64,000 bases of DNA from Bacteroidia bacterium (GTDB taxonomy: Bacteria; Bacteroidota; Ignavibacteria; SZUA-365): assembly GCA_027493955.1 (NCBI GenBank), contig JAOSJT010000001.1:2467131-2531130 (forward strand), read 5' to 3'. A program made the position numbers and the translations under genes. Under the pieces are notes generated by a model. It was not told where the DNA came from, made no database searches, and worked only from the letters and a program-made list of their open reading frames with translations. Shown in pieces: positions 42,111-50,895 of the stretch. Positions within the stretch are counted from its first letter, which is position 1, and each line of letters begins with the position of its first letter.

Positions 42111-42458
42111 ATGATACGCACCCTCTTCCTCACCATTCTTCTCCTCTCGGGCATGCACGTTTCCCGCACCTGCGCACAGGAAAAGCAGGCGACGAAGCCG
42201 AAGCAGCAACAGACAACTGTTGACGAGCGGGAGAAAGCAACCCAAACACAACAATTTGTCGACAGCGATGGCGACGGCATTGACGACCGCAAGAGCGGTG
42301 ACGATGCCTCACAGACCGAGCCGACAAGACAGCACCGCAGGCAGCGTGCCCGCGATTGTTTCATCGACCGTGACGGTGACGGGATCCATGATTCCCGGGG
42401 CGCGGGAGTGGGAGCAACAACCGGTTCCGGCAAAGGAAAGCGCTGGGGTCGAAAATGA
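42111..42458 (+). CDS. Small secreted protein with two DxDGDG loops
   Basis: 115 aa, signal peptide ending near TCAQ23. The mature chain is rich in Lys, Arg, Gln and Thr, and has two calcium-loop-like motifs: DSDGDGIDD (51-59) and DRDGDGIHD (86-94). It ends in a Gly/Lys/Arg tail (GSGKGKRWGRK). It is related in plan to the preceding small protein but not a simple duplicate. ATGA overlap (4 bp) with the following barrel gene makes translational coupling likely. No family recognised; a role in building or decorating a surface structure with the barrel is a guess. Confidence 0.75.
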   Translation: MIRTLFLTILLLSGMHVSRTCAQEKQATKPKQQQTTVDEREKATQTQQFVDSDGDGIDDRKSGDDASQTEPTRQHRRQRARDCFIDRDGDGIHDSRGAGVGATTGSGKGKRWGRK

Positions 42459-43768
42459 AAAAGTTCAGTGCGATTGTGGTCCTTCTGCTTGTGAGTTTCG
42501 CCGGCGCCCGAGCGCAATTCCTCGGTACCGTGTCGCTCGAGAGCGGCTATTCCGACAATATGTTCAGCAGCGCTTTACGCACACCGGCGGCATCGACCGA
42601 CGCGACACTGATGCTCGGGGTTTTCCCGGAAGACGCCAACTGGGCAGTGAATTACACCGGCGCCCTGACAAGTTTCGCGCAATATCCTGACCGGTTGTTC
42701 TCGACACACAGTCTCGGCGGAAGCTTCGGTCTGCCGTATGGAGAGGACGGCAATAATAACCTTTCCCTCCTGGTCATGGGCGCACTGCGCACCGATAAAC
42801 CTGAGTACGCGTTGTATGACTACCGCCAGGCGATGGCCTCGCTCAGTGCGAAGCATTACTTCCTGGACAACCTGTTCGGCCAGGCATCGCTGCAGACGAG
42901 GTACCGCTCGTATCCCAACTTCGGCGAACTCGGCTACCTCGAGAATGTCGCAGCAATAGGCAGCATGGTGTTTCTTGAATCGCGTACAAGCATCCGTATT
43001 CAAGCCGAAGCGGGCTTCAAGAATTATCAGAAGTCATCCGCTTCGTCGCAAAGCACAGCGCAGTTCACGGGCTCATCCGCGACGACATCGCTGACAAAGG
43101 GTGTGGCGGGAATCGAAGGCGGCGGACCCGGCAATGGCGGAGGCGGAAATGGAGGCGGCGGGAACGGCGGTGGCGGCACAGGCGGCGGCAGCGGTTGGGG
43201 AGGCGGCGGGAGCGGCGGTATCGGAATGGGACAGCATGGGCTCAATCCTGAGGTCTCCTATCTGATGTACGACGAGCCATCCACCAGCCAGGTGCGACTC
43301 TGGGTGAATATCGGTCAGGCCCTCGGTGAGCAAACCGGACTGAGCCTGCGTTTTCAGCAGCGCATCAATCTCACCGAACGCGGCCGCGCATTCGTAGGCG
43401 GCACTGTGGATTTGATCGGAGAAGAGGAATTATTCGACGACCCATACAGCTACGAAGGCAGCGAGGCCTCACTGACGCTCACCCAGATCCTGCCCTGGAG
43501 TATGCAGGCCAGAAGCGGCGGATTCTACTTTTCAAAGCAATACGCCTACGCGGCCTCGCTGGATGAGAACGGCACCGCAGGCCCGATGCGCCTCGATACG
43601 CGTTTCGGCGCATGGATCGAAATCAGCAAAGAAATCGGCGGCGACTGGCTGCTGTTCCAGGGCATGAAGCTCTCGCTGCAGTACACGTATCTGCGCAACC
43701 AGTCCAACAGCACCTGGTACGACTACAGCGGAAACAACATCGGTTTCGGGATTAGCACGGATTTCTGA
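42455..43768 (+). CDS. Outer-membrane beta-barrel protein with glycine-rich loop
   Basis: 437 aa. The signal peptide is MKKFSAIVVLLLVSFAGARA. Repeated amphipathic strands with aromatic belts run through the protein, which ends NNIGFGISTDF, a C-terminal beta-signal with terminal Phe. Residues 222-259 are an almost pure Gly/Asn/Ser insert (GGGGNGGGGNGGGG) lying between strands, so it would be an exposed or lumenal loop. It is the last gene of the sigma-54-controlled cassette and overlaps the small DxDGDG gene. Plausible function is a secretion or assembly pore or surface anchor for the small proteins; no named family fits clearly. Confidence 0.75.
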   Translation: MKKFSAIVVLLLVSFAGARAQFLGTVSLESGYSDNMFSSALRTPAASTDATLMLGVFPEDANWAVNYTGALTSFAQYPDRLFSTHSLGGSFGLPYGEDGNNNLSLLVMGALRTDKPEYALYDYRQAMASLSAKHYFLDNLFGQASLQTRYRSYPNFGELGYLENVAAIGSMVFLESRTSIRIQAEAGFKNYQKSSASSQSTAQFTGSSATTSLTKGVAGIEGGGPGNGGGGNGGGGNGGGGTGGGSGWGGGGSGGIGMGQHGLNPEVSYLMYDEPSTSQVRLWVNIGQALGEQTGLSLRFQQRINLTERGRAFVGGTVDLIGEEELFDDPYSYEGSEASLTLTQILPWSMQARSGGFYFSKQYAYAASLDENGTAGPMRLDTRFGAWIEISKEIGGDWLLFQGMKLSLQYTYLRNQSNSTWYDYSGNNIGFGISTDF

Positions 43769-43926
43769 GTACATGCCCGGCGCCTTCGATGTAGAACCTG
43801 AATCGCGGGAAATAATACTTGTTCGCGTTCCATCCGATCCTCAGAAAGTGCCTATCAGCGACGATAGACAACGAATCCTGATCGGCCCAACCATCCTCCC
43901 GCATGTACATTCCCCACAATGCCGAC

Positions 43927-43956
43927 AGCGGAGGCGATCATTCGATCACCTCCGCT
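43927..43956. terminator. Terminator-like hairpin between convergent genes
   Basis: AGCGGAGG / CCTCCGCT 8-bp stem with an inner GATC / GATC pair. It lies between the barrel gene (plus) and the T9SS cargo gene (minus). No T-tract is present, so intrinsic termination is uncertain. Confidence 0.5.
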
Positions 43957-43987
43957 GAGCAACGATGACTGTGAGGTACACGTTGGT

Positions 43988-45760
43988 TCACCACACCACC
44001 ACCGAGGAGCGCGCAACGGGTATACCCTCGGCATCTTGCGCTACGAGCAGATAGCGGCCGGCAGCGAGACCCGTGAGCGGTAGCGGGATAGTGCTCGCTC
44101 CATCGCCGCTGTGCTCGAGGCGCTGCGTACTGTACAGCCTTCCGTCCATGCCATACAGATGCAAAGTGTAGGAGCCCCGCTTGCCCATAAGCACGATTGA
44201 TGCATTTTTCCCTGCCGGATTGGGGTAGGGAGTGATGGTGAGGAGCCGAGGCGATGCGTGCACCACTTCTTCCATCTCGTTTGTGTCGAAGTGGATTTTC
44301 CCGATGAACGAGGTCCCGCCACCGACATACTGCGTGCGCATGCCACCTGGACGGACAGGGATTTGCCGACCTGTATAGCCGGTGAAATACCACCCCAGCG
44401 GTGAGGGTATAATTTCGCTGATGCAATCAAGACCGCTCCCGTTCCAGAGATAGTGGACCTTGGTCGGCTGATATTGGGACAGATCAAATTCGACAAGAAG
44501 CATCATCATTGTGTTCCAGTCACCCTGCGGCGTTTTGAGAACGCCGAGAAGCGTATCCGAATTCGATGCCATACTTAATATTGCACGCTGATCATCTACT
44601 ATTGCGACGTCAATTATTTCCTCTGCACCATGACCAACGATCAATCCTGAAAAGGGAATTTCATCCCTTGCCGCATCGTAAATAACATAGCTGGCCGAGT
44701 AAAATCCGAGCGTATCTTGTCCAATTGCCGGGTGTGTAAGGGGAAAACCTTCCGTACCGTTGGTCATACCGACGATGTGTATCTTTTCGCCTTGTTGACG
44801 CGTCGAATAAATGAAGTCATTGGTTATTCCGCCGACGTAGCTGCAATACTCGATTGCGCGGAACTGCTTATCCGTGCGGAGAATGAACATATCGGTGACG
44901 CCGCCGAAATCCTTTTGAAACGCGTTCCCGGTCACCTTTAAATCCCAGGACCAGGTATCACCGACAAATACGAAGGAATCGTTGGTTTCATACAGGCCCC
45001 TGAATGTCTCGTCCTGAAGCCCTCCAAAGAACACGACCTGCTCCAGCGAATCGTTTCTGAGAACAAACACGGCGGCATCTCCCAACCATGATGTAGGTTT
45101 GCGCGAAAACGTTTCCGGATTTATCGGGAGATCCGTTGAATTGGAAAATCCGGCAAGCATCAGACGGCCATCCGAAGTCACCATCGAGTACGCTCGGGCT
45201 TCGTCCCCATCGCCTCCAAGATAGCTGATGTAGGTAAATCGGAACGAAGCAACATCGAATCGGGCATACCAGAGATCCCATTCGCCATTTCTTTGTTTCT
45301 GCCTCGCATTTTCCGTCACAGGGAAATCCGTTGAGTTGGTATGCCCGGCAAATATCACGGCGCCGCCGGTCTCATCCCAGCAAGGTCTGTAGGGAAAACT
45401 ATAGCCATTTCCCCCGAGGTAGCTCGCATACAGTATCCTGGACACGTCAAGATCGTACACGGCAATATACACACTCACTTTACTCGATAGTGCCATGCTT
45501 CCTTGGTAGGCATCCACCGTCACGGGCAAATCTCTCTCGGTTGTATAATACATGCAGATCAACCGTCCATGCGTACTGTCAACGAGTATACTTCCCAGAG
45601 CCACTTCATCATTATACGAAGCACTATCTCCGCTGAACAGCGTCAGAACCTCGATTCCCTTGATTTGCCCATGTAGGGAGCGAACTTCGAGGCCTACCAT
45701 TAAAATGATAAGAACAGAACTCAGTCGCATATATTGAATGAGGGAATTTCCTGATCTCAT
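43988..45760 (-). CDS. Secreted SBBP-repeat-type beta-propeller protein with T9SS sorting domain
   Basis: 590-aa surface protein. The start at 45760 has AGGAGA 6-7 bp upstream; a signal peptide follows (MRLSSVLIILMVGLEVRSLHG region). The body has repeated blocks like ILYASYLGGNGY, FAGHTNSTDFPVT and LAGFSNSTDLPI, typical of SBBP/PKD-like propellers often seen in T9SS cargos. The C-terminus is a type A sorting domain with TITPYPNPAGKNASI, LYGMDGRLY and GRYLLVAQD. Function unknown; adhesion or matrix binding is plausible. It stands alone, with about 370 bp of non-coding DNA upstream. Confidence 0.84.
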   Translation of the reverse strand: MRSGNSLIQYMRLSSVLIILMVGLEVRSLHGQIKGIEVLTLFSGDSASYNDEVALGSILVDSTHGRLICMYYTTERDLPVTVDAYQGSMALSSKVSVYIAVYDLDVSRILYASYLGGNGYSFPYRPCWDETGGAVIFAGHTNSTDFPVTENARQKQRNGEWDLWYARFDVASFRFTYISYLGGDGDEARAYSMVTSDGRLMLAGFSNSTDLPINPETFSRKPTSWLGDAAVFVLRNDSLEQVVFFGGLQDETFRGLYETNDSFVFVGDTWSWDLKVTGNAFQKDFGGVTDMFILRTDKQFRAIEYCSYVGGITNDFIYSTRQQGEKIHIVGMTNGTEGFPLTHPAIGQDTLGFYSASYVIYDAARDEIPFSGLIVGHGAEEIIDVAIVDDQRAILSMASNSDTLLGVLKTPQGDWNTMMMLLVEFDLSQYQPTKVHYLWNGSGLDCISEIIPSPLGWYFTGYTGRQIPVRPGGMRTQYVGGGTSFIGKIHFDTNEMEEVVHASPRLLTITPYPNPAGKNASIVLMGKRGSYTLHLYGMDGRLYSTQRLEHSGDGASTIPLPLTGLAAGRYLLVAQDAEGIPVARSSVVVW

Positions 45761-46135
45761 AACCGTCTCCTGATGCTGTAATTACATGTCACCAGCACCC
45801 CGTTGGTGTGCACTGGAGATCCGCTGAGGCGGAAGGATTATCAAGCCGGGAATACTCTACAGACGAACTAAAAACAACAAGCATGCAAATCGATCTTTCC
45901 GCACATTGATCGCCAGAAATATCACGAACTACATTATTAATGTCAACACCCCCGAAAATATTTCCTTTCTGTACGATTTTCACGCACAACGACCACCTTC
46001 CCTGCACAGATCATGGGGATGAGTCGGGTAATGTAAAGAACGTGTCCACGACATCGAACGGGAAGCGAACTTTCAATCAGCCACGTTGACTCAATTTCCG
46101 GACTTCACGAGTACTGGCTCAGGCGAACATGCGCA
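45761..46135. other. Intergenic region, no gene recognised
   Basis: About 375 bp between two minus-strand genes. The AGGAGA ribosome-binding site of the propeller gene is at its left edge. The rest is AT-richer than its surroundings around 45840-45990, consistent with a promoter, but no clear -33/-7 or other consensus and no terminator for the phosphatase gene was found. Confidence 0.45.
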
Positions 46136-47077
46136 TCAGCGGCGATTTCTCTCACGGGGGTCCACGGTCGAGTAGAGCAGCTTCGCATTGGCGTCGTACA
46201 CCTCGATCAGCATCGATTCCTTCGAGCAGGCGATACGCATGAAACCCATGGAGGCGGCGCAGAATTCGGTGCGCTCACCCGGCGCCGTCTTCCGATTGCT
46301 TGCTCCCCCGCCGCTGATCAGATAGCGTATACCGTGTACTTGCTTGATGACCTGCAAGTCGTGGTCGTGTCCGTTCACATACGCGTGGACACCGTGACGC
46401 TCCATCAGCGGGGATAAATGGCGCTTCATGGTTGCATTGTCCTTGTAATGCCCGTGCGAATACACCGGATGATGGCCCACGAGCAGCTTCCACTCCTCGT
46501 CCGAAGCCGCGAGAGCCGAGTCTATCCAGGCCAGATGCGCCTTGCGCTTTTCCGCTCCGGCGATGAGTTGCTGCGTGTCTATACCGATCACACGGACGCG
46601 CACATGCCCGTCCGCGGAGGCGAAGGCTGTGCTCCACGAGCGCCCCGGCATGCGCCAGCGGGTGACGGAACCGTCTGTGAGCGTGCGGCCGGAGTAGGCG
46701 ACCTGCGCATCCGGATTTTTGCGATAGTCATGATTGCCCAGCACCGCCCAGAACGGCACGGGAAGGTCCGAAGCGGTAAAGACTTTCTCGAACGTGCGTT
46801 GCCATTGCGGATCGTTCACATCACTGACACCGGAAGGATAGAAATTGTCTCCGGTGCTCAACACCGCGGTCGCGCCGTGCTGTCGGTACACCGAGGTCAT
46901 GGCCTTCGCGACACGCTTCGCGCCGACGCCGCCCGTTCCCCAGTCTCCGACGACAAGGAAGTCGACTGTCTGATTCGAAACCGGCGTCCCCTGCTGCGCG
47001 ATGAGGAGAACAGGGAGACTCACGAACGCGAGAAGGACTGCGAGCACGATCCGGCGAGGGAGGAAGGAACTTTTCAT
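46136..47077 (-). CDS. Exported purple-acid-phosphatase-like metallophosphatase
   Basis: 313 aa from the ATG at 47077, which gives a signal peptide (MKSSFLPRRIVLAVLLAFVSL). The calcineurin-like dimetal motifs occur in order: VVGDWGTGG, STGDNFYPSGV, AVLGNHDY, VGHHPVYSHG and NGHDHD. This order and the small size match the TRAP/ACP5-like purple acid phosphatase group. It likely hydrolyses phosphoesters in the periplasm or outside. The gene is divergent from crtI, and their shared upstream region contains an inverted repeat. Confidence 0.86.
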   Translation of the reverse strand: MKSSFLPRRIVLAVLLAFVSLPVLLIAQQGTPVSNQTVDFLVVGDWGTGGVGAKRVAKAMTSVYRQHGATAVLSTGDNFYPSGVSDVNDPQWQRTFEKVFTASDLPVPFWAVLGNHDYRKNPDAQVAYSGRTLTDGSVTRWRMPGRSWSTAFASADGHVRVRVIGIDTQQLIAGAEKRKAHLAWIDSALAASDEEWKLLVGHHPVYSHGHYKDNATMKRHLSPLMERHGVHAYVNGHDHDLQVIKQVHGIRYLISGGGASNRKTAPGERTEFCAASMGFMRIACSKESMLIEVYDANAKLLYSTVDPRERNRR

Positions 47078-47092
47078 GTGTATAATTGCCTT

Positions 47093-47120
47093 ATTGATAG
47101 CAGACTTGTAAGCTATCAAT
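47093..47120. promoter_or_regulatory. Candidate operator between metallophosphatase and crtI genes
   Basis: Perfect 9-bp inverted repeat ATTGATAGC (47093-47101) / GCTATCAAT (47112-47120) with a 10-bp spacer, midway between divergent start codons at 47077 and 47157. A further CTATCAA-type half-site follows at about 47132. Symmetry and placement suggest a dimeric repressor or activator site. Confidence 0.6.
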
Positions 47121-47156
47121 GATCAACGAACCTATCAACACCGGAGAAATGACCAG

Positions 47157-48635
47157 ATGAGCCGCATCGCAGTGATCGGTTCCGGATTCGGAGGCATGGC
47201 CGCGGCCCTGCGGCTCCGCGCCCAGGGGCATGAAGTAACCATTCTTGAAAAGCTCGACAAGCCCGGCGGCAGAGCGTACGTTTTCGAGCAGGACGGGTAC
47301 AAATTCGACGCCGGCCCCACTGTGATTACCGCACCGTGGCTGATTCACGAACTGTTCGAGTTGTTCGGAAAAAACAGTCGCGACTACGTGGAAATCGTCC
47401 CGGTGCATCCTTTCTACCGCATCTATTTCCACGACGGCAGTTTTTTCGAGTACAACAACGAACCCGGCTTCATAGAGGAGAACATACGGAAATTCAATCC
47501 TTCCGATGTGGACGGCTATCGTGCGTTCATGAAAAGTACGAAACCCATATTCGAGAAGGGCTTCGTGGAGCTGGCGGACAAGCCGTTTCTCACTATCGGC
47601 AGTATGCTCAAGGTGCTGCCCGACCTGGTCAAGCTCGGCTCGCATCGGAGTGTGTATTCGTATGTGTCGAAGTTCATCAGCGATCCGCGTCTTCGCATGG
47701 TCTTCACGTTTCATCCCCTGCTGGTCGGCGGTAATCCGTTCCACACCACGTCGATCTATGCCATGATCCACTATCTCGAAAAGGAGTGGGGCGTGCACTA
47801 TGCCATGGGTGGTACCGGACAGGTGATTCAGGCCTTTGCGAAGCTCTTCGCGGAACAGGGCGGGACGCTCCGTCTGAACACGGAAGTTGATCGCATCGAA
47901 GTGGCGAACAGACGGGCAACAGGAGTGCATCTCAAGAACGGCGAATTCGTCGAAGCCGACGCCGTGGTGTCGAATGCCGATGTGGCATACACCTATCTGC
48001 GTATGATAGACGGTGCACAGCGGAAAAAATACACCGACAAGAAAATCGCCGGCATGCGCTACTCCATGTCCTTGTTCGTGATCTATTTCGGAACGACCCG
48101 CCAGTATCCGGATATCGCGCATCACGACATCATCCTCAGTCATCGGTACAAGGAGCTGCTGGAGGATATTTTCACCAACAAAATTCTGGCGGACGATTTC
48201 TCCCTGTATCTCCACCGCCCCACCGCCACGGATTCCTCCATGGCGCCGGAGGGTTGTGACGCGTTCTATGTGCTCGCGCCCGTGCCGCACAACGCATCCG
48301 GCATAGACTGGACCGTGGAGGGACCCCGTTTCCGCGACCGCATCATGCGCTTCCTGGAGGAGCGTTTCCTGCCCGATCTCTCGAAGCATCTTGCGACAAT
48401 ACGCATCTTCACACCGGATGACTTTCAGCACCGGCTGAACAGCTATCTCGGTTCTGCATTCTCGGTGGAGCCCATACTGACACAGAGCGCCTGGTTCAGG
48501 CCGCACAACGTCAGCGAAGACGTGGACAATTTGTACTTCACCGGCGCGGGCACCCATCCGGGTGCGGGATTGCCGGGCGTGCTGTCGTCGGCCAAAATCG
48601 TGGAGCGTCTGGTTGCGGAGGCGCACGGCAGCTGA
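47157..48635 (+). CDS. crtI: Phytoene desaturase (carotenoid biosynthesis)
   Basis: 492-aa FAD-dependent desaturase that introduces double bonds into phytoene in carotenoid synthesis, at the membrane. The N-terminal dinucleotide site is AVIGSGFGGMAAALRLRAQGH with ILEKLDKPGGRA. Middle features FDAGPTVITAPW, HPLLVGGNPF and GGTGQVIQAF, and the C-terminal FTGAGTHPGAGLPGV, are CrtI-type signatures. Length is normal. CrtI relatives also include CrtN, CrtD and CrtO with other substrates. No other crt genes lie in the window, so the gene may be part of a dispersed pathway. A 9-bp inverted repeat sits 36 bp upstream. Confidence 0.9.
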   Translation: MSRIAVIGSGFGGMAAALRLRAQGHEVTILEKLDKPGGRAYVFEQDGYKFDAGPTVITAPWLIHELFELFGKNSRDYVEIVPVHPFYRIYFHDGSFFEYNNEPGFIEENIRKFNPSDVDGYRAFMKSTKPIFEKGFVELADKPFLTIGSMLKVLPDLVKLGSHRSVYSYVSKFISDPRLRMVFTFHPLLVGGNPFHTTSIYAMIHYLEKEWGVHYAMGGTGQVIQAFAKLFAEQGGTLRLNTEVDRIEVANRRATGVHLKNGEFVEADAVVSNADVAYTYLRMIDGAQRKKYTDKKIAGMRYSMSLFVIYFGTTRQYPDIAHHDIILSHRYKELLEDIFTNKILADDFSLYLHRPTATDSSMAPEGCDAFYVLAPVPHNASGIDWTVEGPRFRDRIMRFLEERFLPDLSKHLATIRIFTPDDFQHRLNSYLGSAFSVEPILTQSAWFRPHNVSEDVDNLYFTGAGTHPGAGLPGVLSSAKIVERLVAEAHGS

Positions 48636-49031
48636 TTCGGAGCAGGTATTTCCGTCTCCGGATAATGCTCCCGGAAAGGGGAATCGCCTTTCGCCGCCGT
48701 CCCTCCCCGGATGCGGTGACGCGCAGGGCGGGTATTGCGGGCACTATCCCATGATAGGCATGAAGGCAATGCATTTTACAATTCCGTGACACGTCTCCGT
48801 CACTGATTTCATAGATTCATACCTGATGATACAGCATGACGCTGTATCCGGGGTGCGACCCTGAGTCTGTCACGACGCACGAGTGACGCATCTCGAGTCA
48901 CGCGGTGCGCGGCGGTGTGCGCGCTGCGTTCTCTCCCGCACGGGCCGACCAATCCGGCGCGTTTGAGTTCAGGCGTTGAGCCCTTCTGATACTCCGGACC
49001 AGTCCATCACACAATGCACGGAGATGCTACC
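48636..49031. other. Intergenic region with one hairpin
   Basis: No gene found in about 395 bp. A perfect 8-bp-stem hairpin GATACAGC-ATGAC-GCTGTATC lies at 48828-48848, flanked by GTCACG/GTGACGC wording loosely like the dispersed repeats elsewhere. It has no T-tract. GGAG at 49020-49023 is the ribosome-binding site of the next gene. Confidence 0.55.
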
Positions 49032-50123
49032 ATGAACGAAGCAACGGATACGAACGGTGACCATCGCTGGATGCTGTATGGCGCAAACGGATACACGGGG
49101 ACGTTAATCGCGGAAGAAGCTGTCCGTCGCGGCGAGCGGCCTGTCCTGGCGGGCCGTAACGCAAAGGCGTTGGAAGACCTTGGCGCCCGCCTGGGTTGCG
49201 AAATCCGGGTATGCGGCCTCGGGGATGCAGCGCAGCTCGGAGATGCGCTGTCGGATATATCGCTGGTGTTGCATTGCGCGGGGCCGTTTACGCGAACGTG
49301 GGAGGCCATGGTGCATGCCTGTCTGAGCACCGGGACGCATTACATGGACATCAACGGCGAAATCCCGGTACTCGAAGCGCAGTACCCTTTACACGAGCAG
49401 GCGTGTGCGCGAGGCATCACCGTATTGCCCGGATCGGGCTTCGATGTGGTGCCCACGGACTGTCTCGCCGCTTCACTGCACAAGGACATGCCCGATGCGA
49501 CACATTTGCGTCTTGCCTTCGCGGGAAAAATTCATCAAAGCCCCGGCACCTGGAAAGCCACGCTCGAGGCGATTCCCCGCGGCGGGATGATACGGAGGGA
49601 CGGTGAGCTGCTGCACATTCCGCATGCGGACCGCATCGAACTCCTGCAATTCGATCATGGCAGTGAATGGTGCATGAGCATTCCCTGGGGCGACATCGCT
49701 TCGGCGTACAGAAGCACAGGCATACCCAACATCGAGGTATTCGGGGGCACGGGACGCGGCGCCGCGTATGTCATGCGTGCGATGCGTGGCGTGACCCACG
49801 TCATGCGGGGTGCGATGTTACGGGCGAGTGAAGCGGTGATTCACTCACTGGTGCGAGGGCCGAGCCTGCGGCAACGTCGCAACGGACGGTATCACATACT
49901 CGGGGAAGTTCGCAACGAGGCCGGTAATCGCATCAGAAAATGGATGATCACTCCCGAGGGGTACACGACCACTGTTCTTACCGCGCTGGCGCTGACCGAA
50001 CGCATTCTCTCGGGCCAGGTTCCGCATGGGGTGCTTACACCATCGCAAGCGGCCGGGTGCGGGCTCTTGCGGGAGATCGAGGGATTTCGGCTCATCGACC
50101 CTCCCATGCGCGAGAACGGATAG
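49032..50123 (+). CDS. Saccharopine-dehydrogenase-like (trans-acting enoyl reductase type) oxidoreductase
   Basis: 363-aa Rossmann-fold protein. Start 49032 has GGAG 8 bp upstream; an ATG six codons earlier lacks one. The N-terminus WMLYGANGYTGTLIAEEAVRRG is the NAD(P) site, followed by LVLHCAGPFTRTW and THYMDINGEIPVL, which match the saccharopine dehydrogenase/trans-acting enoyl-reductase family. The C-terminal half is hydrophobic in parts. Members act on short-chain or lipid intermediates or are uncharacterised; the reaction is not assigned. Downstream there is a frameshifted minus-strand gene. Confidence 0.82.
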   Translation: MNEATDTNGDHRWMLYGANGYTGTLIAEEAVRRGERPVLAGRNAKALEDLGARLGCEIRVCGLGDAAQLGDALSDISLVLHCAGPFTRTWEAMVHACLSTGTHYMDINGEIPVLEAQYPLHEQACARGITVLPGSGFDVVPTDCLAASLHKDMPDATHLRLAFAGKIHQSPGTWKATLEAIPRGGMIRRDGELLHIPHADRIELLQFDHGSEWCMSIPWGDIASAYRSTGIPNIEVFGGTGRGAAYVMRAMRGVTHVMRGAMLRASEAVIHSLVRGPSLRQRRNGRYHILGEVRNEAGNRIRKWMITPEGYTTTVLTALALTERILSGQVPHGVLTPSQAAGCGLLREIEGFRLIDPPMRENG

Positions 50124-50195
50124 TCCTGCGACTCCACCTCGAGTCTCTATGCTCACGGCAGAGCTTCTTCGAGTGGAAGAATACGGCGCACCATG

Positions 50196-50659
50196 CTATC
50201 GACCGCGTAGCGTTTTTCGTGGTCTCACGGTCTTGTTGGCATGTTCACGCAACGCAGCTTTGAACATGCGGTAATGCCGTTTCAGACGCTCCTCGTATTC
50301 ATCAGTCAGCACGACATTGATAAACACATCCAGCAAGGCGACAGAGTATTCGCTTTGCTCGTTGTAGGGATCGAGGGACGCACCGCTGCTCTCCAGAGCC
50401 AGTGGCTTGTCGTGGAGTGTCTTCTCGTAGAACGCAGGCCCTCCCAGCCGTAACTGATTGTTGCCAGCACCTTTGGAAGCGTCAATCTGGAGGAAACGAA
50501 AAGCACCACGCGCCTGCAGTCACAGGCGGGATCGTCGCAGTACAGCTCCAGAAATCCGTACACGTCGCCCGGTAATACAAGATCGCCATGTACAAACACT
50601 GATCGCGTTTCAGAAAATCCGATTTTCGGGACGCGTTCGTGGAAGTATGTATACGGCAT
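50196..50659 (-). pseudogene. Frameshifted gene for small Cys-motif protein
   Basis: From ATG 50659 the frame encodes MPYTYFHERVPKIGFSETRS, then YGFLELYCDDPACDCRR (C-x4-C-x-C) and ATISYGWEGLR, after which it becomes nonsense. Shifting by one base at about 50431-50433 continues in a sensible frame: FYEKTLHDKPLALES, DPYNEQSEYSVALLDVF and LKRHYRMFKAALREH, ending at a TAG at 50196. Adding one T to the CGTTC run would restore about 154 aa. The protein looks like a conserved hypothetical family I have seen beside SEC-C metal-binding proteins (recollection only). Could be a recent pseudogene, a programmed shift or an assembly error in a short homopolymer. Confidence 0.78.
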
Positions 50660-50895
50660 GATGATACCTTCGTGTGTTCACTGCGATGTAAGCAACAACG
50701 AAACCGGAAAAAATCATTTCCTGCCAACAAAAGCACACGAGATACAGCACCCGCCATTCATCAGGGATTCATCAGTGCCGCCGGGGCCGGAGTCACTCAG
50801 GAAGCACGTACGATGCGAATGCCGCTGCTCCCTGATAGCACCATCAATCGCGCTATGCTTCAGGAAGGCAGCTGACTGTCGCTATGTGCATGGTG

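Noticed and set aside
43927-43956. Intrinsic terminator between convergent genes
   Set aside because: Kept only as a terminator-like hairpin at low confidence: the stem is good but there is no T-tract on either strand.
47091-48626. 511-aa minus-strand open frame opposite crtI
   Set aside because: The plus strand encodes an intact phytoene desaturase; the antisense frame has no recognisable domain.
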